This document shows positions 35,806 through 49,069 of a stretch of 64,000 bases of DNA, piece by piece. Every line of letters begins with the position of its first letter. Position 1 is the first letter of the stretch. Made by a program: the position numbers and the translations under genes. Origin of the DNA: Euonymus europaeus (lineage: Eukaryota > Streptophyta > Magnoliopsida > Celastrales > Celastraceae); NCBI GenBank assembly GCA_963580455.1, contig OY756963.1, forward strand, positions 27,361,555-27,425,554, written 5' to 3'. The notes under the pieces were generated by a model, which had not been told where the DNA came from, searched no databases, and worked only from the letters and a program-made list of their open reading frames with translations.

Positions 35806-38800
35806 ATGGAGGGGACAAGAGATGATGCAGGACCTGCTGAGCAAGGCCCTTCTAATTCTACATGGTGGCCTTCAGATTTTATTGATAAATTTGGTTCTGT
35901 TTCATTTGGTTCTCAAGAAGAGAGTTTGAGTAATAGAGAATCACCGAGAAATTCTGAAGAAGATGGGAGTTCATCACGGGCAGCATCACAAGTACTATGG
36001 AGCACAGGAACCCTCTCTGAGCCTATTCCCAATGGTTTCTATTCTGTCATTCCGGTAAGATATGTTTGAAAAGTTTTTTAGTTTGGTGTATATTGTTGTT
36101 ATTATTGATGGCTTGCGGTTATATTTATGCCAATCTATTTTTTTTCTTCTTCTGTATTTGTAGCACTCTGAGGGTTATATTATATGACTGATTCCTTCAC
36201 CATTTGTAACGACGCACCTTCGAACTTTTCATCGCTGTTTGGTTGGCCGTCCACTTAGAAAGTAATGATTTTCCTCTTGTTATAATTTGATCTGACAGTT
36301 TTTTTTGTGTGACTGTGGACAGGATAAAAGGCTCAAGGAACATTTCGATAGTATTCCTACTTTAGATGAGCTTTATGCTTTGGGAGAAGGTTTCAAGGCT
36401 GATATCATTCTCGTAGATGCCAAACGGGATAAAAAGCTTTCTATGCTTAAGCAATTGATTGTGACACTGGTGAAAGGATTGAACTCAAATCCTGCTGCAG
36501 TGATAAAAAAGATTGCTGGATTGGTGAGAATCCTAGTATGGCATTTTCTTTCTTCTTTATCTCTAGTTTATCTTCCACTAATTGCATTTACTTGATTCAC
36601 ATTGGTGACGTGACTCTGACTTAATTTGACAACCAAAATATAAGAAATGTTTTTCCCCTCGACTCTATAATCTCTCCTTTTTTTTCACAAAATATTTTTC
36701 TTAGACGTTGATTCCTGCTACTCTTAAAACAGGCGGCTGATTTTTATAAACGGCCAAATTCGGAAAGTCCAGCAAAAGCAGCACTAGAGGACACATCCCA
36801 CATCTTTGAGAATCGGGCTGTCCAACTACTGGGCCAAATAAGGCACGGATCATGCCGTTCTCGAGCAATCTTGTTTAAAGTTTTAGCTGATACTGTAGGG
36901 CTTGAAAGTAGGCTCATGGTGGTAGGCTTCTTCATTTGGCAGCTTAAAAATATTTTATTTTATGTTCTCTTTTCCTGTGGATAACAACATTAGCTGGATC
37001 AAAAGAAGATGCTTCAATGTACTACTTCTGTTGCTCATTGTGTCTTTTATTTGAATGACTTAGCTTTTTTTCTTTCTGGCTCAGGGTTTGCCAAGTGACC
37101 GAAATGCTGAGTGTCTGGACTCATATAAACACATGTCTGTGATTGTTGTACTGAATTCTGTGGAATTGCTGGTTGATCTTATGAAGTTTCCTGGTCAGTT
37201 GCTACCTCGAACAACCAAATCAATCTTTATGACCCATGTTTCTGCAGGGGAGAGCGATTCTGCTGAAAATGACTCTTGTGACTCACCATTGGAGCCAAAC
37301 AGTCCTCTGTATGAATTTTCTGAAAGATTGGATCCTGACAGGTTAGCTGATGGTGTTTGAATCATGTTAAAAGTTCAAACTGCTTGTATTGGTCATTTTT
37401 TAAACTTGTTTTACATGATGTCTGTAGGTAAGCTATGTGTTATTTTCTTGAGTGTGTTTCTTTTATTTTTCTTTAGCCTCTGCCCTGGTCCCTTTTGATG
37501 TTTGGGACTTCAGTTATTTTATTAATCTCCTCTTTTTGGCAACAGTGCCGAGAAAGATGAGAGTCAACAGTTACATAGGAAGCTAGAAGCTTCTTCAAAT
37601 GTATCAGGCCTTTCACTGCGAAATATGATGTTGCGATCGAACTCCTCTATCGACAGGAAATTAAGGTAACAATACACTTATCTTCATAAACTTTTGATTA
37701 TGGTGCCTTTTGGGGTTCAGTTCTTTCTCTTCACGAACTTGTAACTAGTTTTCATTTTCTTTCACTAGTTTATCACATAGTGAACCAAATATTGCGAATA
37801 CATTCTGGCGACGTGGCAGAAGAAAAGTTATTGCAGAACAACGGACTGCTAGTTCGAGGTTCCTCCTAATCCTTACTTTTGTTTTTGGATCAACCTTTTT
37901 GCGGAAATTACATCATATTATGTTGCAAGTTCAAGCTTTCCTATTATTGATGGGAACTTCTACATCTTTGTCGCATTTTCCACGTTATGATTCAAGTCAC
38001 TAAAAGTTCAAATTTCCAATGACAATGGATTCTTTTTGTCCTTTTCAAAGAAGATTCCCTATCCCTCTATCAGAAGAAAGAAAAATGTCCTATGATGCTA
38101 ATTCTGTGTTCTTTCCATGTCCCCACTTAGTTGTTGAGAATGTTTCGGTTGCATCAGTATTGATGAGTTAAGTGTGTTGGATCTGTAAGTGGTATATCAT
38201 GTACGAGCTTCAATGGGCCTATCTAAGAACTTGGAGTTTGCTGTCCAAGTTCTGTTCAAGATAAATAGTTTGAAAAATGCCAAAAGTCATAGTCTTGAAA
38301 ATCATTCACAAATCATGGTAAATATTTCTCTCGTTGTTCTTTGATTGATTTATCTACTCCATTACATATCAGGGTACTAGCATTGCCAAACAAGCAATTT
38401 AACTCATTAATCTCCAGTTAATTTAAGTTTACTATTTTTTATGACAGGCAATGATTTTTTTTGTATGACTCTGTGTCATATAGCATATTAATGTCATACT
38501 GGACAATCTTTAGCTGGTTTTGGGGGTGTAGGAGGTGGTTTACATGCTGGATAATGTAAATATATACAGGAAATGAAATTGATGTTCAAAATGCATTTCT
38601 TGTTCTCTCAATTTACTGAGGTCATAAGTTTAAAAGAATTTGTTGCATACCAATATCGGGTACACTATTTGTTTGATTTGCTTCTTTGAAAGCACGAAAT
38701 CGTTTTGGAATGTGTTGTAAATTCCGACTGATGCCTTTGATCTGCTTGCTTTCCCTTTTATATTAATGTGAATATTTTGGATTTTTATCATTATTGCTTT

Positions 38801-41800
38801 CGCTTTTCTGCAGCCCAGAGCATCCTTCACTTCGAGCACGTGGTCGTTCTATGCTTAGTGGGGATAGGAACTCACTGATAGATTATGGTGAAGATCTAGC
38901 TACATCAAGGTTCTTTTCTCTTTAACCTTGTCACTATCTGATTATAAGTTACTGTAATTAGTGTTACTTTCTTTTAACATATTAATACTGGCAATGACCT
39001 TCGGTAGTTGGTTCATTAAATGGTTTGGATAATTCTGACTTGGATTTCATGGATAAATGTAGGTTTTGATGACAGACTGGTTTGATGTGCCATCTCTCAA
39101 GCCTTTTGTAATTTTAAACATGATGAAATTGATTGACACAGATTAAATTTAGTAGAACTTCCTGAGAACCATGATCATCTAGTTGATGGTTTCAAATGGT
39201 ATCTTATGGTGATATTTTTTCTTCGTTCTTGTCATACATCCCACATCACGAAGATGTGGCCTAGTGAAGCACTATATATTGGGTGCCCTCTCCCTCCACT
39301 ATTAGGTCCTTTTAGTGGAGGTATATGGGCGTATGACAAGCGGTATCAAAGCAAAAGCCCATCTTTGCGCATGTGGGTGTGTGTCTGCTCGACTTATGGT
39401 CCGGATCGTGTAAAGGGCTACCTACTCATGCCGTGAAAACGGCTACCAAGGGGAAGGCCTAGCTGGGTCAAAGCCTCAAGTTGAGTGCAGCCGATGCAGA
39501 CATTGGTGCGGAAGCATGGTATCCCACATTGCTAAGACGTGGCCTAGTGAAGCACTATATATTGGGTGCCCTCTCCTTCCACTATTAGGTCCTTTTTGTG
39601 GAGGTGTATGAGGCCACGACACTTCTATCTTTGAAACATCTCGATTTCTTACATAAAATGAAATTTCGGAAGCTCCATGAAGGTTATGATGATTTAAAAA
39701 AGTTATACTTTGTGAGACAATGCCACTGAATATTTGATATTAAAACCACCTCTACTGGGTCTAGTAGTAAAAGAGCATACTGAATATCTCATACCTATAG
39801 TTGCTAGAAATTGTATGCAGTATGTAATCAGTGAAGCTTATGCTTTTTTTTGCGATTACTTTGAGACTTGAATTGACTTAGCTTAAGTTGATTTTAACTA
39901 AATTTCTGCTAATTTATCAACTTTCTTACCCGAGCTATATTTCTTACCTTGAGATTTTAGATGTTTTCTTTGGTCTTGCAATTGTGTGTTGAGTCTAATG
40001 TTCTGGGCTCTGACAGCGCTAATAATCTAATATTTATTGTTGTAGCATCCTGTTTTATAGCAATTGTCCACGTATTCATGGGTATTATCAATTTATCATG
40101 TCAATTGCATCAGTCGTGGTTGGCTCTATGACATGGATTTTGAATAATTGTGGTATTCGTTTAGCTTTGATTTCTGATGGTTGTTTATAGCTGTCCTTAA
40201 TTGTCTCTTCAAAAAGAAAACTCCCATTCTAAAATTGGTTTCGTCAATGTAGTATTTTCTCAGAATATATGTGCAGTTTTTTAAAATTTTTTAGTTTTAA
40301 ATTTTCATTGTAGTTGCAGGTCAGATGGTGCATCAACATCAGATGCTCGTAGAATAAGAAGAAGAAGCATAAGCATTACACCGGAGATTGGTGATGATAT
40401 CGTAAGGTTGAATCTTGTTTCATTTGTATTGTAATGGCATTTCATTAATGTTTAATGATTGACTAATGTTACAATTTTGCACATATCTTGTCATTTAAGC
40501 TACAGTTCTTTTCCTTGTGTAATTATATTTTGGAAAACGATTTTTGGTGAAAAATGTTGATGGAAATAACTTAATTGGTGTGCTGGCAAACTGGTGGGAA
40601 AAGTATTAGCGATCAGCCTACCACAATAAGAGCATGTACAATGGGACTCTTGAGAATGATACTGGATAATGTATGAGAATGTATGTTTTTGCTAATGTGA
40701 CTGTATTAAAAGATGTGTTTTAGTGATGTGGGTGAGTATGTGACTTGGTTTTTTGTAAAGATGTGAAACCCAATATTGATTTTAGTGTAGTTTTGTTGGA
40801 AAATGGGTGAGGAACACTTGATATTTAGATATTTTGTTAATGGAGAAAGGAGAAAATGTATATAAATTTGTGTTTTGCTGATGTTGCTGAATTGAAAGAC
40901 GTGTTTTGAGAATGTGAATGAGTATGTGGCTTGACTTTTTGTGTAATAGAAGTAGACCCAACTGGTAAAATGGAAAATTTGGAGAGTTATACCACTGGAG
41001 TTGCTTAACCCATGGTCCTATACTCAGTAAAAATCAGGTGCTTGCAAACAATGCTTGAAACGTGGAACATCTCGAATTTAACCCAACAATGTAGAGACTG
41101 TTGAACCTTGTTATCCACAATGTTCTAGTGATTATTTTCTCCTGTGACTTTGTGAGATAATTGCTCTAATCTGACTTTTAATTGGCTTGGAAGGCCATAG
41201 GTAGGGACAAATGGCTTTATCCAGCTGATTCCTATATCTGTGTTGTGGCTGCTCTGGCTTGAAAGGAATAACAGGGTCTTGGAAAACAAGGAATCCTCCA
41301 TAGATACCTTCTTAGTTAACTGGCTTGACAGCCTTATGTTTTGGGACAACTCCTTTTCTAGGAATATTTTCGATCATTTGTATATCTCTCACTGGTAATC
41401 CTTGTTGGGTTGCTCCTCCCGCTTTTGGTGCTTGTATACAAGCTTTTTTTTTCATTCAAAAATAAAAAAGACTTAAATATAACTTGTTTGAATCGTGTAC
41501 TGACGACTTCTCTTAGCCTGTCCTATCTAGATCTTAAAAAACCCAGTGCAGCTTAGATCCTTAAATATGCTAATCCTATTTCCCGTGAGTATTTTTGGCA
41601 GAACTGTTTACTGAAGTGTGTTTTAAATTTTGGACTTGGGTGAAAATAATTGTTCCTATGTGCACAATAATTCAGGGTATTGTTAACACTTGCAGGGCTG
41701 TGCGAGCAATGAATGAAACATTGAAGCAAAACCGTCTTTTGAGGGAACAGGAAGAGCATAGTTCTTTCAATCAGTCTTCAAACGATGGGAATATTGGTTC

Positions 41801-44800
41801 AGAGCTTCACAAAAATGTATGCTTCTTCTCTTGTTGATTTGACAGTGTTTTTTTACTTGATTATTAGTTCTGGTCTGTACATACAATTGATTCATTGAGC
41901 ATTTTTGGGAAAATATAGCATTTGTGAATCATAATAATTTATATTTTCCTTGATGAATATCTTTTCTACTGTATTTGTCATATTTCAAGGGATCAATTGT
42001 GACCCAATATTGGAATATAAACAAAAGGATGCATTTTTGATTTTCTTGTGAAATAGATTTTTTCCCTTCTTTTGTTAAAGAGCTTTTTTAATGTTATGAT
42101 GATTGTTGGATTTTATTTTAACCTGTTTTGTCATTGGTTTTTGAATACAATTGCGTTGATGACCAAGCTAGGCAGCTTGTGCTCTCTTGGCTTGACTAAT
42201 CTGATATGGTCTACAGTACAGTGGATACTAGATGAACAAATTTCCACAAATACCTAGCTAACCCTTTTTGCAGTAAAATGAAGCTTGGATTTGGATGTAA
42301 ATACAGCGTTGCAGCTATGCAACCTGAGTGTGCCAAAATCAAAATCCAAAGTTGTCAAGAGTTTGAAAGAACCAATAGGTGTTGCAATTATATTAGTCTG
42401 GGACTTCCAAGTACCAGTCTCCCCTAGACCCTTAGTAGAACAGTTCACTCTTCATCTGCCAAGTTTTAGGTATTGAAGACCAATAATAGTTGGGATTGTA
42501 AACTGGAACTTCTCAGGACACCACTGCCCAACTGTGACTGATTTCTGATTTTTGTCAAAGAAGCACATACTGATAGATTTTGATATATTCAGCATGTTTC
42601 TCTGAGTTTTCCTAGAGTGGCTCATACTTGTGTGACACAAAACTATACCTCAATACTTCTTTTATGTTTCTGCATAGTTGGCTCACAAAATTTCACCCTT
42701 TTGAAGTTAGAAATTCATTGCAACTTTAAAGACTTGGTTTGCTGTGAGTGGTGTTGTTTTTAACTGGAGAGTTTTCTAAGGATATAAATCACAAATGTTT
42801 CATTTATGCATGTAAATGAGAAAAGCTCTTGGAGAAAAGCCATTTGCAGTGTTGTGGTCCTTTTGAAACATAAACCATGTGGCAAATAATAGCTCAACTA
42901 ATCACTTCAATGAAATTTTCATTCAAGAAAATCCCGTCAAAGCAAAATTGACTTCCATTGGTGTAGGGCCAGTGAAGTGACATTCAAACTCCATTTCCGT
43001 TTAATACTTATGTGGCATATCCCAGATACATGGAACATGTTTGTGAAGTTAAAATAGTTTTTGATACTTTTAAGGAGTGGCAGATTTGTCTTTGAGTATT
43101 GGCAAGTGTTCATCTTTAACGTGTAGTTTAATAACTACTTTCTCTGTATTTACCATCTGTTTTGTGCTGTGATTTCACCCCCTTGGTTCCATTTTTAATA
43201 CATTTTCTTTTTACTGTTTCAGATTTGATAACTCTAAACTTTGGTCCAGATGTATAGAAGTCCTTTTGTATGGTGCTAAACAGCTACTAGGACAAAACCT
43301 ATTTTCCTGTTAAATTAAAGAGCCAAGTTCATTTGGAAAATCCATCTTCCTTGTGTCATTGTGATTATTAATTCTTGCTGCATAAATTCAGGTATCGAAT
43401 TTCCATCTTGGCGGTCACGATGAAATATCTGGTGGAAGATCTGCTTCATATAATCATTCTAGGGACCAAATGAACTCGGGAGCAGTCTCTTTGCCCTCAT
43501 CTCCACATGTATATAGGAGTCAAACTCTTGAGAGAACTGGTCCTTCAGATTATGCAGTAAACAATGAGTTGGTTTCAACATGGAATAAAGTTCTGGAGTC
43601 TCCTATGTTCCATAATCAGCCTTTGTTAACATTCAAAGAGTGGAATATTGAATTCTCTGAATTAACTGTTGGGACTCGTGTTGGGATTGGTAAGCACGTC
43701 ATTAGGATTTATTGTATATTTGTAACCGTCAAAATACGTTCAGTTTTTTCCTTTTCTTTTTCTTTTTTATATATCCTTCTACTGAATTTATAGGCAGTAT
43801 GTTTCTTGTTTCTTCACATATATTCTTGTTGATTGAATAACATTCTATTTGCAAATTACTTATTAGCATAATGGATGCGGTCATGGCGCTGTACTTCAAA
43901 ATTCCATTTCCCATCAGGAGTTTTGTTTTCCTATAGCTCTTTTGTTTCTTTCTTTGCAGAGTACAGTATATTTCTTATTACTACAAAAGAACAAAAGTAA
44001 CAAATTTGAAATTGAATATCGCACCTTCATTATAATAATGGTTTGTTCACTTCCTGTTTCACTGTTATCAGCTATTGTATTGCACCCCTATATATGACAT
44101 TTTCATCAATGTGTAAATTCGACCTCTAAACTTCTTTTTGCCTTGTGAAACCTGTTGCTGATCATGATTGGTTTGGATGTTCAAGGATAGTGTTTTACTC
44201 TGGTGTCGGTTTTGATTCATAGTCTGGGGATTCACAACGTTAGTTGTACAGAAGAATATGGGGTTTTTGTAGACATCGGACTTTGTCAAAAAGACTCCTA
44301 TAGAAAGATCAGTTGTTTTTTAGATTCTTTTGTTTCCTCCACTGACATTTGTTCAATGATAACTTCTAAGAACCCTCGAAGAATGCTCACCTCTAGCATT
44401 GAAGAGTATGAAGTTTTGACATCGGACATAATGAATGAGCAACATTTGATACTTATCCAGAAATTCAAGTACACGCATTATGCATCCTTCTCCTTAATGT
44501 CTCTTCAGCTTACAAACGCTTCAGTTGCTGGCTGAGCTTTGCCAAGCGGGGAGGGACTCGAGTCTGATTAGCTAATTGCAATAGGCATCCCTTTTTTAAT
44601 GATATTTTTCTGATTTATTTTATCTTCAAATTGGTATTTCAAGTTTGTTTGTTTTATCGATCATTCTCATCTGCTTGAAATTAATGAAATATTAGATCCA
44701 TTTGTTGCCTCTCTTCTTTCTTATGTTTAGATAGTGCTTTAAGTTAAGGGCCATGCTTATGTCAAGCCTTTTAAACCTTTGTTGAGTTGAGATCTGTTTA

Positions 44801-47476
44801 ATACCTTTTGCATCTAGGATTCTTTGGAGAAGTTTTTCGTGGTGTTTGGAATGGAACAGAGGTTGCAATTAAGGTCTTCCTCGAGCAAGATCTGACGGCT
44901 GAAAACATGGAAGACTTCTGCAATGAGATATCCATTCTCAGGTATCTTATTGTTTATTTAATTGTCTTCTTAACTCTATGTTCGTAGATCATTTTCCCCA
45001 TTTAGTTAGCTCTATGTTCTTGATCATTTTCCTGACTTAAGTTAAATTGTGTTTTGTATGGCTTATGTGTTCCATCAAGCCGTCTTCGACATCCTAATGG
45101 TACTCTCCAGCTCCTTCACTTGCTACCTCCCTCTTAATTACTTTTTTTGTAAAATTTTACATGTCTAAATTAATGCAAAGTAGAAAACCATACATTTTAG
45201 TTGAGCTTCTCTAGTTCTCTCTATTATAAATTATTTAGCTATCGGGACTCAGTTTGGCTGGGATTGTCAGGCAATGAGCCTTACCAGCTAACTTTAGGCT
45301 ATCCCAGCGAGCTCTTTAGCTTACTATGTTATCAAGTTTATATACGTAATTATCTATATATTTTTGTGGAAAGGATATGAAATTCATTCAAGAAATTTCT
45401 TCTCCACATATTTTTATATTTGAACGACCTGAGATTGGGGTTATGAGGCATGCATTGTGTCATTTTGAGATTTTTTGGTTGAGCCTCATTGCTGACTCCA
45501 AACTGAATGTCAACCTTTGCCCCGTGTTCGACAAGTTGAGCTGGAGATGCCAGTGACTTTGTCTTGGCTAGTCTTGAATGATACTTGTAATGGTCAACGA
45601 AATGTTGCTTGAAATTGGATTGGAATAAGATTTGCTTGTGATGCCATCTCAAGAGCTAGTGGATAAGTTTTGTTTGGTCATTTGAGTTTTGATTTTTGGG
45701 GATTATTTTTTTTTTAAAAAGATAGAAGTAAATGTCTAGTGCAACACGTTATTGAAAAGCAGAATAGAAACTGATGGTGTAGCTATCAAATCATTTGAAT
45801 TTCTTGGCTGTTCGTACGTCGAGCATTATTGGTTTGGTTCTTGCAGTTATTTTGTTTTTGGGTGCATGCACAAAGCCTCCACGCCTGTCAATGGTTACTG
45901 AGTATATGGAAATGGGATCATTGTATTACTTGATCCATTTGAGCGGTCAGAAGAAGAAGCTTAGTTGGCGGAGGAGACTAAAGATGTTGCGTGACATATG
46001 CAGGTGTGTTTGATCTTTTAACTTGAGGATTTCTTTTGTCACTTGGGTGGAAGTTTGGAGGGTGGTGCACTTTAGGATCTACATTCTACTTTAGTCCTCA
46101 TGGATTTTACTGTAGATGTAGCTTACAGCACTTGCACCTGAAATGAGTAATTAGCACTTTTGGAGTTTAGACTTTTTTTCTTAATTTTTTATTCAGTTTT
46201 TTACTTCATCTCCTTGTTTAGGCTTGCTTTGTAGTTCATATGTTCAAATGTGAATGACATTATTGGTTAACTGAGATATACCCCTGACACCTGTTGATAT
46301 CCCCCGTGTTGCCTGAAAAGGGTACCAAAGATGGAGCAAAGCTAGATAAAGGAGGTTTGATATTATTTGTAAGGTGCTAAAGATGAAAGGATGTTTGAAC
46401 ATGAGTAAATATGAGCCACATGATCAAGGTGTTTTTTTTATATATTGTTAGCAAATAGCTTGTACATATCAATGTAATGTTGGGTCCAGTTCATCTCCAT
46501 GATTTCATTGGAAATGACAACTACCAATAGGTGGTGGAACGAAAGGGACTTTGGGTCCCTTTTGTTAGACATTCTTTTTCCTGTGAGAAATGAAAAAGAT
46601 TATCAATTTTTTACTGGATAATAGTGGAAGGCATAGCAATTGGTCTGAAGGTTACATATTGATGATATGCATACTTGTTATAAGTTATAATTAGACTCAA
46701 AAGTCTTTATATTCACTTTTCTGAAATTGTGTATACAAGTTCACTTTTGGTATCTTTGTAAGAAGATTTCAAACTGTATTCTTATTGAAAGATATTTTTC
46801 TGGTGAGAAAGGGGGCTGATGTGCATGCATCGGATGAAGATAGTCCATCGTGACCTGAAAAGTGCAAACTGTCTTGTGAACAAGCATTGGACTGTCAAGA
46901 TCTGCGATTTTGGGCTCTCCAGAATAATGGCAGAGACGCCCATTAGAGACTCCTCTTCTGCGGGAACTCCTGAGTGGATGGCTCCAGAACTTATTCGTAA
47001 TGAACCCTTCAATGAAAAGTGTGATATTTTTAGCCTTGGGGTGATCATTTGGGAGCTCTGCACTTTGAGTAGACCATGGGAAGGTGTACCACCAGAGAGG
47101 GTACGCTGACAGCATCTCCCTTTCTTGACTTTTTTTTTTGCTGTGTCAATACTAAATGGTCCCTAGGGCTCAGTACATATTCTCCTATTTCAGAAAATAT
47201 TTAGTGACACTTTACTGCTTGCATCTCAGGTGGTTTATGCTGTTGCTAACGAGGGATCCCGTCTGGAGATTCCCGAAGGTCCCCTAGGCAGGCTAATTTC
47301 AGGTATCATAGAAAAGACTAGGAACGAACTTTCGATCTTTATTGTGATGGCATGTCAGGCCTGAAATAACATCCTGTAATGCTTTAATTGCAGATTGTTG
47401 GGCAGAATCGCATGAACGGCCAAGCTGCAAGGAGATACTCTCTCGCTTGATCGACTGCGAGTATTCTCTCTGCTAA
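35806..47476 (+). CDS. Raf-like MAPKKK with EDR1 domain, 16 coding exons
   Basis: A cytosolic protein kinase of the plant Raf-like group (relatives of CTR1 and EDR1). Exons: 35806-36054, 36323-36523, 36733-36921, 37085-37341, 37546-37665, 37769-37858, 38814-38909, 40320-40406, 41696-41816, 43392-43689, 44818-44941, 45080-45099, 45847-46003, 46812-47100, 47230-47302, 47394-47476. All junctions are GT-AG and the phases agree, giving 817 residues. The EDR1-type domain spans about residues 70-285 (LWSTGTLSEPIPNGFYSVIP, RHGSCRSRAILFKVLAD). A Ser/Arg-rich linker follows. The kinase domain, about 560-812, has glycine loop GIGFFGEV, VAIK lysine K588, HRDLKSAN with D684, DFG at 702-704 and GTPEWMAPE. 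All catalytic motifs are intact. The start gives MEGTRDDAGPAEQG, like relatives. Probably the At2g42640/At2g31010 type; its substrate cannot be read from sequence. Confidence 0.95.
39230..39621 (+). mobile_element. Complete TRIM retroelement in MAPKKK intron 7
   Basis: Two near-identical LTRs (39230-39338 and 39517-39621) share GATGTGGCCTAGTGAAGCAC-like sequence, begin with TG and end with CA. A primer-binding-site-like GGTATCAAAGC follows the first LTR at 39342. No coding capacity lies between. The flanks GTTCT (39225-39229) and CTTCT (39622-39626) are a 4-of-5 match for a target duplication. At about 392 bp it fits a terminal-repeat retrotransposon in miniature. It lies in sense orientation in the intron. 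Confidence 0.85.
40630..41005 (+). mobile_element. Dispersed MITE family, best-preserved copy (MAPKKK intron 8)
   Basis: Ends GAGCATGTACAATGG and CCACTGGAGTTGCT are imperfect inverted repeats flanked by TAA on both sides (40627-40629 and 41006-41008). The inside holds two similar halves with TGTGACTGTATTAAAAGATG and ATGTGGCTTGACTTTTTGTG. No coding sequence. Confidence 0.7.
41130..41470 (+). pseudogene. LINE 3'-end fragment in MAPKKK intron 8
   Basis: The plus-strand translation near 41235-41300 gives WLLWLERNNRVLENKESS, a motif common near the C-terminus of plant LINE polyproteins (W-x-x-W-x-E-R-N). The fragment ends in a T-run and an A-rich tail near 41445-41470. It is 5'-truncated, as usual for LINE insertions. 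Confidence 0.6.
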
Positions 47477-48685
47477 CATTCTGTTTGTTGTGTATAGAGA
47501 AGATAAAAATGGGAGAGGTGTGGCAATGTATTCTCGGCTTGTTATGTTATAAACAGTCCACGAACTTTTTCGGGTCACTGTATGAACAGAGGATGGTTCA
47601 AAAACCAGTTTTTGATGAAACTATTCCATTTTTGTGCCATGAAAAAAAAACCATTCCATTTTATGGGATTATGAAGAACGTATTTGGAACTACGAAAGGG
47701 AATTCCATCGTAGGACAGAATCGTGCCCTCTTGTTGAGTCTCTTTGACGTGTTGCTTTGTAATGGTGTAGGTGACACAAGTTCCATCAGAAGATTTTAAA
47801 TGGAGAAAGATCCTATTGATCTACACGTGTTAGTCCAGATGATATTTGATACGCACGTGTTTTTTTTCCCTTGCTACTTTGCCCGTATCCTAGGGCATGC
47901 AAATGTGCATAGGGTTGACAATTTTATCTGTCGGTTAGGGTTTAGGGCAATTATTTTGGGTTAGGGTTCAGGGATTTTCAAAATTCCCGAATCGGATTGG
48001 GGGAATGGATGTCATATCCGCTCCCAAACTTGTCTCAAATAGCTATATATATAATATATTTTTATATATAAATATAAAACATATAATTTGGACTTGAACC
48101 CTTTATCACTAGACCATGACACTCTCGATAATTCTTTTTCCAACATATTAGTATAGATCACTTCTAGACTATAATACACTAGAGTAGAGGCCCGGGCGTT
48201 GCCCCGAGACTACTGAAATTCGCAGATTCCAAACATGCTCGTTTTTTTTAGTATAGTAATTATATCGTTCTTAAACCGCATTCATTTAAATCTCAAAATA
48301 ATGGTTGACACTATTATTGTGATTTCCGGGCTTGAGCTACTTATGTTATGAGCTTTCACCAAACTCAGTATGAACAATGATTCAATTTTGTGCACAGAGT
48401 CCAGATTTTTTGCTGATGGTAATTGATGATAATTATATTTTTTGTCGAACATTGTTTCAGTTGTTCTGGGAAGAACTGTGGTAAAGTTGTTTCAAGATCA
48501 TCATCTTCTTCATTTGGAGATAACATAGAAGATAGCTCCTAGTAATTGAGTTAGAAGTGCCTCAATGGCTCCACGCAAAGGGTGAACTGTGCACGACAAT
48601 CTGCAAGGATTCAAGAGATATAAACATGCAAAAAAAATTTCCCTTTTTCTTTTTTGATAATGAAAACTTCATTAATATCAAATTG
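47477..48685. other. MAPKKK 3' flank and intergenic
   Basis: Contains the MAPKKK 3' UTR and AT-rich DNA. A GTTAGGGTTTAGGGCAATTA stretch near 47935 resembles two plant telomere units but is not an array. No gene seen. Confidence 0.4.
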
Positions 48686-48689
48686 AGAG

Positions 48690-49060
48690 GCTTACATCAG
48701 AAATTATAGTACTTAACAATGTTTGAGGACATTCCCTTGAGCAAGTGTACATACCAATCATGTTGGAGAGTAAGCTTGGCCAGACTATGCATTGCGTTAT
48801 TTGCACTCCTCCGTACATGACAAACATCTAGCTTCAAGAAATTCAGAAGCAGGGCTTGGACATCTTCAAATGAAGCACCCCCTGGAAAGTAGCAAGGACT
48901 TACATACTTGATATGGGACTCCTTTGTAGTCTAACGCAGTTTGCAGACGAAAGAGAATCGCTTACGCTTCGGCTTGCACAACATCTCGAGTAAAGAAGCG
49001 TCTCTTAATAGCCGACCTAAGTACGTCACCAACATTTCGAGTAAACATACCATTTTTTGT
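48690..49060 (-). pseudogene. RNase H-like (LINE-derived) fragment
   Basis: Minus-strand frames read VLRSAIKRRFFTRDVVQAEA near 49025-48965, then after stops FEDVQALLLNFLKLDVCHVR and SANNAMHSLAKLTLQHD (about 48875-48740). This is the usual end of plant RNase H-like domains. The frame is broken between the two parts, so it is a relic. Confidence 0.6.
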
Positions 49061-49069
49061 GCGTAGCAA

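Noticed and set aside
46741..47115. 124-residue minus-strand frame
   Set aside because: It is the shadow of the kinase exon at 46812-47100, which carries the catalytic loop and DFG motif.
47935..47990. Telomere-like TTTAGGG repeats
   Set aside because: Only about two imperfect units are present, not enough to call interstitial telomeric sequence.
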